From: Bacteroidetes bacterium UBA2475
GTDB taxonomy: Bacteria > Bacteroidota > Bacteroidia > B-17B0 > Aurantibacillaceae
Direction: 5' to 3'
Assembly: GCA_002342065.1 (NCBI GenBank)
Contig: DDPF01000012.1
Location: forward strand, 496,001 to 560,000
DNA: 64,000 nucleotides
The notes under the pieces are model-generated. The model was not told the origin of the DNA. It ran no database searches and was given only the letters and a program-made list of their open reading frames with translations. This document shows positions 41,857 to 52,700 of this stretch, piece after piece (position 1 is the first letter of the stretch; each line of letters opens with the position of its first letter). Position numbers and translations under genes: made by a program.

Positions 41857-44800
41857 CTATTTTGAAGTTAAATAAGTGAGTTGAATAATAGATTGATTTA
41901 GGTTTTTTAATGAGTCAACATAATCGCTTTGAATACTGATGGCATTATTAATAAGCATCGTCCATTCCAAGTAATTGATATCGCCATTGGCAAACTGTTG
42001 GTTGGCAGTTTTGGTAATTAGGTCGGCATTTTTCAAAGCGTTATCCTCAAAATACTTTACCGTTTGTAACTGCGTTTGATACTGTTTAAAGGCAGCCTGA
42101 TATTCTGCTTTTAGAGTTTGTAAACCCAATTGATAATTATTTTCGCTCATTAACTCAAGTGTTTTTGATGAATTTATTTTTGCCCTCTGAGAACCGAAAA
42201 ATAAGGGTACACCTACGCCAAATTGAAATGTGCTAAACCGTGCTGATTTTGGATACAAAACATTATCTGCCCCAACTCCCTGAATGCTCATATTACTGTA
42301 TCCTAAATTCAGATTGGGTAATAGCCTCGACCTTTCTAATTGTGTAGTAACCTGTGAAATGTTTTTCTGCTGTTGCAACACTTGTATTGTAGGGTGTTTG
42401 TTTATTGTTGCGGTATCAAGTGTTGCATTAAAAATCATTTTCGGATTTTCAACTGACGGTTTAAAAGCAGTTGTTGTGTTAAGCAATAACTGAAATTGCA
42501 ATTGCAAAATCTCAATATCGTTCTTTAATTGATTTAGCTGTATGGCTATTTGACCACGTTGCGTTTCAGCAGTAGTTTTTTCAAGTATATTACTTTGTCC
42601 CTTAGAGAAGCGAAGGGTTGCCTTCTCTAAAAACGATGCGTAGATACTATCATTCTTTAACAATATTTTTTGCTTTTGTTGTAGGCAAACCAATAAGTAG
42701 AAAACATCGCTGACTTGCTTTTTCAACTCCGCTTCTTTTACCGCAATGTTTAACACGCTACTTTTATAAGCTTCGTTTTGTAGTGATTTTTGTTTTGCAT
42801 ACACCGTTGGAAAACTAATGGACTGATTCACTCCAAATTTTGTGTCTTTATAAATAGAATTCATCTGTCCATATTCCCCTATAAGGTTTGTTTGTGGAAT
42901 ATCTACAGCAGCAGCTTTAAGTTTCTTTTGGTATTCAGCATTTAGTTTTTCGTTCTTTACCATCAAATTGTTTTTCAAAGCGGTATCAATTGCACCCTGC
43001 AAACTAATTTCAGTTTGAGCATTTACATTTTGAAATGAAAAGAAGAACAATACTAAAATGGTTGTTATAATTTTTGCATTGCCATTGGCAGATTTTTTAC
43101 TGCCAATTTTCTCAAACAAAATATACAACACCGGTAATACAAAAAGTGTAAGGAAGGTGGCAATAAGTAAACCACCTATTACAACGGTTGCTAATGGTCG
43201 CTGAACTTCCGATCCTGAGCCATTACTTAACGCCATTGGTAAAAAGCCTAATGAAGCAACCAAAGCCGTCATTAAAACTGGGCGTAAACGATGTTTTGTT
43301 CCTTGTAATACAATTTGCTTTGTGTCAGTTTCGCCTGCTTTTTTAATTCTGTTGTATTCTGAGATCAAAACAATACCATTTAAAACAGCCACCCCAAACA
43401 AAGCAATAAAGCCTATTCCGGCACTAATACTAAACGGCATACCTCTTAACGCTAAAAATAAAATCCCCCCAATTGCCGAAAGTGGAATGGCTGAATAAAT
43501 TAGTAATCCATGTTTAAATGAATTGAAAGCAAAGTAGAGTAAGAAAAAAATCAGTAGTAAAGAGATAGGAACAGCTATTGACAAACGATTTTGTGCTGCT
43601 ACCAAGTTCTCAAATGCACCACCGTAAGTTATATAGTAACCCGATGGTAGTTTTATTTGCTTGTCAATTTTCTCTTGCAATTCTTTCACAATACTTTGTA
43701 CATCACGCCCACCAACATTGAATCCGACAATAATTCTACGCTTGGCATCATCTCTTTGAATTTGATTTACACTTTCCTGAATAGAAACATCCGCTATTTG
43801 ATATAAAGGTATTTGCGTTCCTTGATTCGTAGGGATCAAAAGATTTTGAACATCCTCCAATTCTTTTCTATTTTCTCCTGCAAGGCGAACTACTAATTCA
43901 AATCGCCTTTCATCTTCAAATACCAAACCGCTGCTTTGCCCTGCAAATGCTGTGTTTACTACTTTATTAATGTCGGAAATGTTTAAGCCATATTGTGCAA
44001 TAAGGTTACGTTTGTAGTTAATAATAAGTTGAGGAAGTCCATCTATTGGCTCAACATAAATATTTTCAGCACCATCCACCTTCTCTGCAACATTGCCAAG
44101 CAGTTTTGAATATTTGGAAAGCGTATCTAAATTTTCACCAAATATTTTACACACCACATCTTGCTTTGCACCTGTCATCAATTCATTAAAGCGCATAGCA
44201 ACCGGAAACTGAAAACTGTATGTAACACCCGGAACATCTTGTAATGCTTCACTCATTTTTTCAGAAAGCTCGTCCCAAGTGTCTGCCGATGTCCATTCGC
44301 TCTTATCTTTTAAAATAATCATCAAATCGGCTGCTTCCATTGGCATTGGATCGGTAGGTATTTCTCCACTTCCTACTTTACCAATTACCTTTTCTACTTC
44401 GGGAAATTTTTTCTTTAAAATGTGTGCCGCTTTTAAACAAGCATCAACGGTAGTATTAATGTTACTTCCTGTTAGCACTCTTGTTTCTACTGCAAAATCT
44501 CCTTCAGGTAATTCGGGTATAAATTCACCCCCAAGTGTAGAAAATACGAATATGGAAATTACAAAAAGTGCAATCACCGATCCAATAATTGTTTTTGGTA
44601 TGTTCAATACCTTGAGTAAATACTTTTGATGTATGCGTTCCAATACATCCATCATTCTGTCGGAAATATTATTTTTATGAGAAACCTCTTTATTTAAAAA
44701 CAAAGCTGTCATCATTGGAATATAAGTAAGCGAAAGAATAAACGCCCCTAGCAAAGCAAAGGCAACGGTTTGAGCCATTGGCTTAAACATTTTGCCTTCA

Positions 44801-46203
44801 ATGCCCTCTAAAGTAAAAATGGGTAAATACACCGCCAATATTATTAACTCTCCAAACACAGCAGCATTTCGCATTCGTGTAGATGTGTCGTAAACAATAT
44901 CATCCATTTGCAGCTGCGATATTTTCTTTTGATTAGAGATGTGTATTTGAAACATACACGCTTCAACTATAATAACTGCGCCATCTACAATTAAACCAAA
45001 GTCCAATGCTCCTAAACTCATCAAGTTTCCGCTAACGCCAAACATATTCATCATAATTACTGCAAACAGCATTGATAAGGGAATTACTGAAGCAACAATT
45101 ACTCCTGCTCTTAAATTTCCAAGAAACAAAACGAGTATCAGAATTACAATTAAAGCACCTTCCAATAAATTTTTTGAAACCGTGCTAATGGCATTGTTTA
45201 CCATTTTTGTTCTATCTAAAAACGGCTCAATTTCTACACCTTCCGGTAATGTTTTTTCAATTTGTTTAATGCGCTCTTTTACATTTTCAATTACAGCACT
45301 ACTGTTATCGCCTTTCAGCATCATTACAACTGCTCCTGCTGCTTCGCCTTCATCATTATAAGTCATCGCTCCGTATCTAACGGCACTTCCTATTCTTACA
45401 TCGGCTACTTCGTTTATTAGAAGTGGAGTTCCATTGCTTGTGCTTTTTACAACAATGTTTTTTATATCGTCAACGCTTCCAATTAATCCTTCGGCACGAA
45501 TATAAAGTACGGTTGATTTTTTTTCGATGTAAGCGCCGCCTGTGTTTTCATTGTTCTTTTCCAATGCGGTAAATACATCATTAATGGTAATGTTGTATGA
45601 TTTTAATTTGTTGGCATCAACCGCAATTTCGTACTGCTTCAATTTTCCACCAAAGCTGCTTACATCGGCTACACCTTTTACACCAAGCAATTGTCTGCGA
45701 ACAACCCAATCCTGAATGGTGCGCAATTCGGTTGCATTGTATTTAGTTTCGTAACCATGTTTAGCTCTAATTACATATTGATAAATCTCGCCCAAGCCTG
45801 TTGTAACAGGAGCTAATTCAGGTGAGCCAAGACCTTTAGGGATTTGATCCTGAGCAATTTTTAATCGCTCGGTTACTTGTTGTCTTGCCCAATATACATC
45901 CACATCGTCTTCAAACACAATGGTGATTAAGGATAAACCAAACCGAGAAAAACTTCGGATTTCTTTTAATCCTGGAATGTTGCTGTTTGCTTGTTCAATT
46001 GGGAAAGTGATAAGCCTTTCAACATCGGGCGCACCCAATGATGGTGCGGATGTAATTACCTGCACTTGGTTATCGGTAATATCGGGAACAGCATCAATTG
46101 GTAGTTTTGTAACTTGGTAACTACCATAACCAATCAGGGTTAAAATGAAAAGCCCTATGATGAGTTTGTTCTTTATAGAGAACGCAATTATTTTATTGAG
46201 CAT
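41857..46203 (-). CDS. CzcA-type heavy-metal RND pump fused to a TolC-like channel
   Basis: A 1448-residue fusion. Residues 1 to about 1030 are a full HME-RND pump with twelve helices. Helix 4 reads LGALDFGLIVDGAVIIVEA, so Asp401, Asp407 and Glu414 match the D402/D408/E415 set of CzcA; this points to divalent Zn/Co/Cd or Ni rather than Cu(I)/Ag. A second, signal-peptide-like segment (ITTILVLFFFSFQNVNAQ) leads a TolC-like domain of about 400 residues (coiled-coil repeats). Fusions of this kind are common in Bacteroidota; cleavage into two products is likely. Adaptor gene downstream. Confidence 0.93.
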   Translation of the reverse strand: MLNKIIAFSIKNKLIIGLFILTLIGYGSYQVTKLPIDAVPDITDNQVQVITSAPSLGAPDVERLITFPIEQANSNIPGLKEIRSFSRFGLSLITIVFEDDVDVYWARQQVTERLKIAQDQIPKGLGSPELAPVTTGLGEIYQYVIRAKHGYETKYNATELRTIQDWVVRRQLLGVKGVADVSSFGGKLKQYEIAVDANKLKSYNITINDVFTALEKNNENTGGAYIEKKSTVLYIRAEGLIGSVDDIKNIVVKSTSNGTPLLINEVADVRIGSAVRYGAMTYNDEGEAAGAVVMMLKGDNSSAVIENVKERIKQIEKTLPEGVEIEPFLDRTKMVNNAISTVSKNLLEGALIVILILVLFLGNLRAGVIVASVIPLSMLFAVIMMNMFGVSGNLMSLGALDFGLIVDGAVIIVEACMFQIHISNQKKISQLQMDDIVYDTSTRMRNAAVFGELIILAVYLPIFTLEGIEGKMFKPMAQTVAFALLGAFILSLTYIPMMTALFLNKEVSHKNNISDRMMDVLERIHQKYLLKVLNIPKTIIGSVIALFVISIFVFSTLGGEFIPELPEGDFAVETRVLTGSNINTTVDACLKAAHILKKKFPEVEKVIGKVGSGEIPTDPMPMEAADLMIILKDKSEWTSADTWDELSEKMSEALQDVPGVTYSFQFPVAMRFNELMTGAKQDVVCKIFGENLDTLSKYSKLLGNVAEKVDGAENIYVEPIDGLPQLIINYKRNLIAQYGLNISDINKVVNTAFAGQSSGLVFEDERRFELVVRLAGENRKELEDVQNLLIPTNQGTQIPLYQIADVSIQESVNQIQRDDAKRRIIVGFNVGGRDVQSIVKELQEKIDKQIKLPSGYYITYGGAFENLVAAQNRLSIAVPISLLLIFFLLYFAFNSFKHGLLIYSAIPLSAIGGILFLALRGMPFSISAGIGFIALFGVAVLNGIVLISEYNRIKKAGETDTKQIVLQGTKHRLRPVLMTALVASLGFLPMALSNGSGSEVQRPLATVVIGGLLIATFLTLFVLPVLYILFEKIGSKKSANGNAKIITTILVLFFFSFQNVNAQTEISLQGAIDTALKNNLMVKNEKLNAEYQKKLKAAAVDIPQTNLIGEYGQMNSIYKDTKFGVNQSISFPTVYAKQKSLQNEAYKSSVLNIAVKEAELKKQVSDVFYLLVCLQQKQKILLKNDSIYASFLEKATLRFSKGQSNILEKTTAETQRGQIAIQLNQLKNDIEILQLQFQLLLNTTTAFKPSVENPKMIFNATLDTATINKHPTIQVLQQQKNISQVTTQLERSRLLPNLNLGYSNMSIQGVGADNVLYPKSARFSTFQFGVGVPLFFGSQRAKINSSKTLELMSENNYQLGLQTLKAEYQAAFKQYQTQLQTVKYFEDNALKNADLITKTANQQFANGDINYLEWTMLINNAISIQSDYVDSLKNLNQSIIQLTYLTSK

Positions 46204-46296
46204 AGTGTATCAATTAATGAAATGAATGAAAGTTTACGGTACGAATACACCGCAAACAGTTTATTTGTCCGCTAAGCAGACACAGTCATAAATTCA

Positions 46297-46707
46297 TTAG
46301 CTGATTTTTGGCGGTTGCCAAATGGTATGGAGATCGAGACTTTCGATTCGGTCGTTCTCAGACAAAAACTCTGTGTTCTTGATTTGAAAATAAGCAGCAT
46401 CTGCATTTAAGCAATTTGAAACAAAGCCAATTGCAGGGGAGTGAATGTTTATGCAGCAACCACCACAATGTTTAAATGGCAAGTTGCAATCATTATCCTC
46501 ATCACTATGACTTTTTGAATGCTTTTCGCTTTCGTGGTGATCTGAATAATGTTTGTGCAGGTAATCAAAAAATCCTTTGGTATCCTTATGCTCGTGTGAA
46601 TGATGAAAATAATGGGTAAATAGCCTTGGCATCTTAATCAACTCTTCCGCAAAGGCGTTATTGGTTAAGATTTGTAATAATAAAAATATGGCTACTATTT
46701 TTTTCAA
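46297..46707 (-). CDS. His-rich periplasmic metal-binding protein, TTG start
   Basis: TTG at 46705-46707 (start of a signal peptide, then KKIVAIFLLLQILTNNAFA) is preferred over an ATG at 46743, which lies upstream of the promoter -7 element. The mature protein of about 115 residues is rich in His (HYFHHSHEHKD, KHYSDHHESEKHSK) and has CNLPFKHCGGCC. It should bind metal ions outside the inner membrane. It is upstream of the efflux operon on the same strand and probably regulated separately. Confidence 0.72.
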   Translation of the reverse strand: MKKIVAIFLLLQILTNNAFAEELIKMPRLFTHYFHHSHEHKDTKGFFDYLHKHYSDHHESEKHSKSHSDEDNDCNLPFKHCGGCCINIHSPAIGFVSNCLNADAAYFQIKNTEFLSENDRIESLDLHTIWQPPKIS

Positions 46708-46712
46708 TGATA

Positions 46713-46743
46713 CAAATATACAGATTTTAAAAATACAGTACAA
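46713..46743 (-). promoter_or_regulatory. Promoter of the His-rich protein gene
   Basis: TTG (46743-46741) and TATATTTG (46720-46713) on the minus strand are 20 bases apart, a near-ideal Bacteroidota promoter. The TTG start follows five bases after the -7, so the mRNA should be leaderless. Confidence 0.75.
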
Positions 46744-46774
46744 GTAGTTGGTTTATAGGTGTTTAATTATAGTT

Positions 46775-47221
46775 TTATGTACCCGGACTTTGGAAAAAGG
46801 CTTTAATACAGATTTTTATAGCTCTTACCGCATTCTCTTCCAGCTCCCTTTGATTATCGTACCACTTGTCAATAGTAAGAGCAGGTTGATCTATGTCTAA
46901 ATGAACGTATTTATTTCTTAGTAATCTTAACCAATTGATATCCGCATTCTCTCCTGTATAATATTCGTTAAACAATTTTGCAGTTCCAATTTTATTATCC
47001 ATTGCTTCCGTCTCACGTAAATGAGCATCAAGAATCGAAACAGACATTACAACAACCGACAACCATGCACCAGCACAATACGCTCTACGCAAATCCATAA
47101 ATAGTGCAGTTGATTGGTCGCTCACTAAATAACTACCAACCTCAGATTCCTCAATTAATTTATCAAGCCATTCATCTCGTTGAAGCCATAGCTCTTTGCT
47201 GGGTTGTTCGAATAAGTCCAT
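46775..47221 (-). CDS. HEPN-like protein of the defence operon
   Basis: A 148-residue, all-helical protein. Near its C-terminus LRLLRNKYVHLD contains RNKYVH (Arg102 to His107), the R-x4-6-H pattern of HEPN ribonucleases, within the helix pair expected (DLRRAYCAGAWLSVVVMSVS earlier). HEPN proteins are RNases or effectors in many toxin-antitoxin and anti-phage systems. Its ATG overlaps the ASCH gene stop (TAATG), so it is translated with it. A DUF4145-like family is the alternative label. Confidence 0.62.
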   Translation of the reverse strand: MDLFEQPSKELWLQRDEWLDKLIEESEVGSYLVSDQSTALFMDLRRAYCAGAWLSVVVMSVSILDAHLRETEAMDNKIGTAKLFNEYYTGENADINWLRLLRNKYVHLDIDQPALTIDKWYDNQRELEENAVRAIKICIKAFFQSPGT

Positions 47222-47637
47222 TACTGAATTAAAAGATTAAATTGTTTTTTATCAAAATATCTAAAAGTTTGTGGCGGATGAAAGTTCGAAAATTTTGATC
47301 TCAGTTTTGAAAGTGGAATAGCTTTATTTATTTTTTTTATGTCTTTTAAAAAAATACCAACAGCTATATCTTTGCCTTCATAATATTCAAAGTAGCGTTT
47401 TCTGTCAATTCCAAACTTATCAGAATATTCATTCCATAGTTTTGTTGGTTTATATGAAATGATATCCTTTACCTTACACACGCCAATTACCGCCATAACG
47501 GGACTCGTAGCATAAATTATTATTATGTCATCTTTCTTAACATTTGGTGCTGACTTACGAAGTTCAATGGTTTTTGAACCATTAAATATTTTTTCTACAA
47601 ATTCAGGTTTAACTGAAATAAACAATGCTCTATCCAC
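47221..47637 (-). CDS. ASCH-domain protein of the defence operon
   Basis: A 138-residue ASCH/PUA-like protein. ALFISVKPEFVEKIFNGSKT, then IELRKSAP, is the family start, followed by DDIIIIYATSPVMAVIGV. ASCH and EVE domains bind RNA or modified bases. It follows the large fusion gene by two bases and overlaps the HEPN gene, inside one operon with a restriction enzyme. Confidence 0.85.
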   Translation of the reverse strand: MDRALFISVKPEFVEKIFNGSKTIELRKSAPNVKKDDIIIIYATSPVMAVIGVCKVKDIISYKPTKLWNEYSDKFGIDRKRYFEYYEGKDIAVGIFLKDIKKINKAIPLSKLRSKFSNFHPPQTFRYFDKKQFNLLIQ

Positions 47638-47639
47638 TT

Positions 47640-49715
47640 TTATAATGCTTTTCCTATTTTATAAATCTGATTAAATATTTCCTTTGAAACTTCTACAGGA
47701 GAAGTAAATGTATTTTTGGGTTTTCCGTTTTGCTCAAATATTTCAGCAATCTGTTTTATAGTAATTACATCTTTAAACACCTCGGTGTCACTAAATTTAA
47801 TCGCTTTCATTTCTTTAAAGGCATCTTTTCCTGCCGCATCGTAGATATCCTTCCATTCATAAATGCCGTAATTTTTGAATTTTTGAAACAAACTTTTCGC
47901 TGTTCCTGTGCTGACTTCATCCAAATATGAACAGGCAATAATGCCCATATGCCTGCCTGTGGCACTTTTTGATTCAGAACTTATATACCAAAGGATACGA
48001 GCCGGACATTTTTCAGATACCGGTTTAACATTTCTATAATAAATATTTTCCCTATGCCATGCTAATTCAGGTTTTGATCCAAACAAAGATTGGTTTGCTT
48101 GATGATAGTCAAAAAGTTGACTTGCCCAATATGGTCTAATTGGAATTACGTAGGTTGGTATATCAATATCAAGAAATTTTAGCGGACTTAGTTTTCGTTC
48201 TAATTGGAATTTAAAAAGATTCTTTTCCTCGTCTTTAAGTACACTTAATTTGTTTTTAATTGAGGCTACATCCCATATATCATTTATCGAAGTATTTTCA
48301 TTTAAAAACTCCTCTGTAAGAAATTGTCCTTTAATAACAAGCTTAAGCCAAGCGTTGTCCTTTTTTTCAAACCCATAATTATCCAAAATTTCATGTTGAA
48401 TTTCATTCAAATGTTTTTCATCTATACTAACCTTTGTTATATTATTTTCAACAGCAAAACTTAGTATATCGTTAACAAGCTGATAAAATAACACGGCAGA
48501 TATTTTACTCTTATACGTTCTAAGTATTGAAACGGATAAATTGGCTTCATCAATTTTACCGCCAACAATTCCTATATAACTCCCAGCCGAATCTTTAACA
48601 ACTTTAAAATGAGATTTTTTTAAATCACTTATTATTGTTGTGATAAGGTTTTTGAATTCATGTTTTTTCTCGTCAAACTCCTTGCATATAAAAACATCAG
48701 ATAAAGTATTTACATCATTAGCCTCTATATTTTTAGCTTCGTAATTTGCACCTGCCAACCTCACAGAATTGTAGTCTGATTTGTTTTTTATTTGATCTAT
48801 AAGTAATATCAGTTCTTTTGGGTGTAAAACACGAGTCGAATGTTTTTCATAAACTTTATCAGAACCATTTATTAATTCTTCATCGGTAGTTACAAAACAA
48901 TCGATTCCTGAAGCAATGCATTCCGACAACTGTTTACGATCTGAAATATCATTGTCGCTTGTTCCTGTGAATATTGAAGATAAATCTTCATAAACTGCAT
49001 CCCTTTCTTCAGGAGTAAATCTTGCTTCTTTATAGTTTCCTAAAAATTTACGTGTTTCTCCGGCTCTTTGCTTATCAGTATCCCTATTAATTTCATTAAA
49101 CATTTCAGGCGCGTAGAAATATTCAACTTCATCCATTAACCAATCTGCGTTTAGTGAAATAACTTCAATGTTTTCTCCTTCCGTCATATCTCGAAGCTTA
49201 ATCAAAATACTTGCATCGAGTAAGGCATTTGTTTTACTTGAAGATAATAGTGTTGACGAAAACAAATCATCATTACCAAAATCATAATACCATTTAACTA
49301 AGTAGTTTTCTTCCTTACTACGACTCCGTACCTCATTAGCAGCCTTAAAACCATACTTTTCGTAAAATTTTGACGCTACTATATAGTCCTTTCGACAGCT
49401 AAGTTTTATGCCTTTAAATAAATGTTGGTATTTTTCACGAACCGTATTTAATAATGTTTTCGCAACGCCTTTATTCCTTTGCTCTGTATCAATGCATAAG
49501 TGGGCAATGCTTATCATTCTCTTTGATTGAGTTATTCTAAAAAGAATATACCCAATCAAAACCTCTCCTTCTAAAGCTGCTATAATGGTTTTCTTTTTGG
49601 CATGGTCAATAAATGCTCCTTCAGGAAACATACCTAAAGTTTTTGCGTTTTTTTTACCAAGCGCGACTACTTCTTTTAAAATTGGATCATTCTGATCAAT
49701 GACTTTTATTTGCAT
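47640..49715 (-). CDS. GNAT-PIN-GNAT-like-PUA fusion protein
   Basis: The ATG at 49713-49715 (MQIKVIDQ) directly follows the methylase stop and is preferred over an upstream ATG inside that gene; 691 residues. Domains: GNAT at 1-145 (RNKGVAKTLL motif A), PIN at about 160-305 (LLDASILIKL with Asp167, GTSDNDISDRKQL, FVTTDEEL), a region at 320-470 like a second acetyltransferase fold (ILDNYGFEK), and at 540-691 a PUA/EVE/ASCH-like domain (ILWYISSESKSATGR, SPVEVSKEIFNQIYKIG). A PIN nuclease with acetyltransferase and base-reading parts fits an effector or sensor. Function unproved. Confidence 0.78.
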   Translation of the reverse strand: MQIKVIDQNDPILKEVVALGKKNAKTLGMFPEGAFIDHAKKKTIIAALEGEVLIGYILFRITQSKRMISIAHLCIDTEQRNKGVAKTLLNTVREKYQHLFKGIKLSCRKDYIVASKFYEKYGFKAANEVRSRSKEENYLVKWYYDFGNDDLFSSTLLSSSKTNALLDASILIKLRDMTEGENIEVISLNADWLMDEVEYFYAPEMFNEINRDTDKQRAGETRKFLGNYKEARFTPEERDAVYEDLSSIFTGTSDNDISDRKQLSECIASGIDCFVTTDEELINGSDKVYEKHSTRVLHPKELILLIDQIKNKSDYNSVRLAGANYEAKNIEANDVNTLSDVFICKEFDEKKHEFKNLITTIISDLKKSHFKVVKDSAGSYIGIVGGKIDEANLSVSILRTYKSKISAVLFYQLVNDILSFAVENNITKVSIDEKHLNEIQHEILDNYGFEKKDNAWLKLVIKGQFLTEEFLNENTSINDIWDVASIKNKLSVLKDEEKNLFKFQLERKLSPLKFLDIDIPTYVIPIRPYWASQLFDYHQANQSLFGSKPELAWHRENIYYRNVKPVSEKCPARILWYISSESKSATGRHMGIIACSYLDEVSTGTAKSLFQKFKNYGIYEWKDIYDAAGKDAFKEMKAIKFSDTEVFKDVITIKQIAEIFEQNGKPKNTFTSPVEVSKEIFNQIYKIGKAL

Positions 49716-49716
49716 C

Positions 49717-52700
49717 CTATTTCCCTTCCACAGTTTTAATTTCATCCTCGGATAAATCATACATTTTGTATACAAGTTTATCTATTTGCTCTTGATATTT
49801 AGCAATGCTTGTTTTATTATCATTTTGTTTTAATACAATAATCTCCTTTACTATTTTTTCAATATCAGTTTCTTGTTTACTACTTGGTTTTTTAATTGCA
49901 ACCGTTTCCATAAAAACTTTTCTTAATTCACGAGTGCCTCCTAAAAGTTCAGGGAAATGGTCTTTATATGTGTATTTGAAAAGTTTTGAATTTAGAACTC
50001 CAAGTAAATAATGCAAACATGAACCTGTTACTATAAATATTTTATCATTGATGAAAGCCCCATTTACATCAAACGCAAATGGCCAGTATTTAGTCATGTT
50101 AGGATAAACAATTTTAGGCTTTTCAATTTCATCATAATATGTATTGGCACATCTTTGTAAAGCATACCACTCATATCTTACTCCAGTTTCCGCTTGATTT
50201 CTATTTTCAAGCCTTTCTTTATATTTTAATAAATGTGAATAAACTGCTGGATATCCTTTTTTAAATGCATCTTCTGCTTGTTTAGATGCTCCTTCTATTG
50301 TTTTGTCTTTATGTAAAGGAAAATGCCAAGGGATGAAAAGTAAATATTGGTTATCCATTGGGGTATAGAAAGGCTCAATGTCACGTCCTCTAACCAATAA
50401 TTTAATTACATCTTTGCTCTTAGGATCTGCTTTTATTAATTTCTCTTTAGTTTCCTCATCAATAAAAAATGCATCATTAAAACCTGTTTTGATACCGTAG
50501 TTGATTTGTATATCCCAATCTTTTAACTCAACACCTTGTCCTTTTACTTTTACTTTTAATAGAAAAGATTCTCCTTCTTCAAATGACCATCTCTCACTAT
50601 TTAATCGGCTTTGAGAATATTGCTTTGAATTATCAGACAAATAGCTTTCTATAGTTGTGTTAATAATCTCCTTTGATACATTACAATAATCTAATTTTTC
50701 AGAATCATTCAAATAAGATCGTTTTGCAAAACTTAAAATAGAAGCGTCAACAGTTGCATTGTCAAAAACAGGAACACCGCTAAAATCAAAGTATTCTCGA
50801 ATCCTTGTATTTGCAGTTATAAACTCTCTTAAGACCTTCCCATAATTTGCTTGAGTAAATTTATTTGAAATAATAAATGAGAACTCGCCATTCTCTTTCA
50901 TTAGATTAAATCCTAATTCTATAAAATAAGTGAATAAATCAGCAATACTATTGTAGACTTTAAAATTGACTTCAAGAGCTGCTTTTAAGTGTTTAATCTC
51001 TTCTTGTCTAACATAAGGTGGATTCCCAACTATTACGTCAAAACCTTTAAAATTACCATCGTTATCTAATACTTCCGGAAACTCGAATCTCCATTCAAAA
51101 GCATTGCGGTAAATAGCATTACTTTTTATGCTTTCAATTAATTCTTCTTGTTTAGTTATTTTTTCAGTTAGCTTTTTTACTTCGAGATCAAATTCCTTTT
51201 TCTCTTTGGGTGTTTTTTCAAACAACCCTGTTTGCTTAGTAAGGTTTATTAATTCGCCTTTCCATTTACTTAAATCTTTAAACTCTTTTCCATTTTTGCT
51301 TATCTCAATTCTAAAATCATTTTTAATTGAATTTATGATTTGTTCTAAGCCACGTTTCAATTCTTTATCGTGCGCATTTTTATAATCGTTTACAAAGCCT
51401 TTGTATTGATTAATGTTATACTTAATGCTTTTTAAAGCTTTACTTAAATCAGCATCTAAAGCAAAACGACTAATTAATGAATTTCCACATTTAATATTGA
51501 TGTCAATGTTCGGTAGTGTTTCTAATTCTTTAAATTTGGTTTCCTCAGTATAGTAAGCATTCTTTAATAATTCAATCCACAATCGTAAACGGCAAATTTT
51601 TACTGAGTTGGGATTTATATCAACGCCAAACAAACAGTTTTCAATAATAGTTTGCTTTTCGTGAAATAGTGATTTTTGAACTCGCTGAGTTTCTTTATTA
51701 ATGACACCGTTGTTTACATGGTATTCAAAAATATCCTGCCCTTCATTACAGGTAACAATTAACTCATCGTTTTCAATTTCTATATCGTAACCCGATAGCC
51801 GCCCACCTTTGTTATCTGCTAATATGCCAAGTTCTGCCTTAATAGAAATAATCTCATTTAAAGATGAAACCAAGAAGTGACCCGAACCAACAGCAGGATC
51901 ACACAAATGCATTCCGTTTATAAGCGCATTAAACTCCAACACATCCTTACTGCTTCTGCGGTCAGCCATGTAGTTTCGTAAATCATCAAAAACCTCACAT
52001 TTCCAACCATACGCATCTTTAAATTTTTGTAGCACCGCTAAACGAATAGCTTGTCGGCACATATACATGGTTATAAAGCCCGGTGTAAATATTGAACCGT
52101 CTTTGTAACCGTTTATCTTTTCAAAAATCAAACCTAATACCGATGCGTTAATTAAGGTTTTACTATCCTCCTGTATTTCTTCTGAACCTTCAGAAGCAAA
52201 ATCGTAAGCCTCTAAAAAGTCAAACAAATATTGTAATCCATTTAAACTTTTTGCGAGAGGTTTATTTTTAGCATCACGCAAAACCGTTCCGCTATGTAAA
52301 TCCAATTCAAGGGAGTCATCTAAACTATTTATTTTAATGGTTTGGTCTTCTAATTCGCTAATCTCAAACAAAGAACTATTGAGGTAGGGAATGTTGCCGA
52401 ACTTTTTATTAATGGCTTCAGATCTATCACTTTGTTTTTTAGCTAATACCTGAAAGAAGAGTTTATACAACTCATCGTACTGAGAAATTTTAGTGTAATT
52501 TAAAAACTTGTAAGACTGATCGCCTTTATGATATTTAATTAATTGCGCTTCGAGTAACTTTAAAAACAGTACCCGATTAATCCAAGTAATACAAAGTTCA
52601 AGAGATAAATTAAATAAACGCTCATCACGCTTCTCGCCATAACTGCTTATGTCCGGTACTTTATGAAGGCTATCTTCTAAATCAAGAATTGTAATTGTAT

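Noticed and set aside
41857..46203. Copper/silver (CusA) specificity for the RND pump
   Set aside because: Helix 4 has the Asp-Asp-Glu set of CzcA-type divalent pumps rather than the Cu(I)/Ag pattern.
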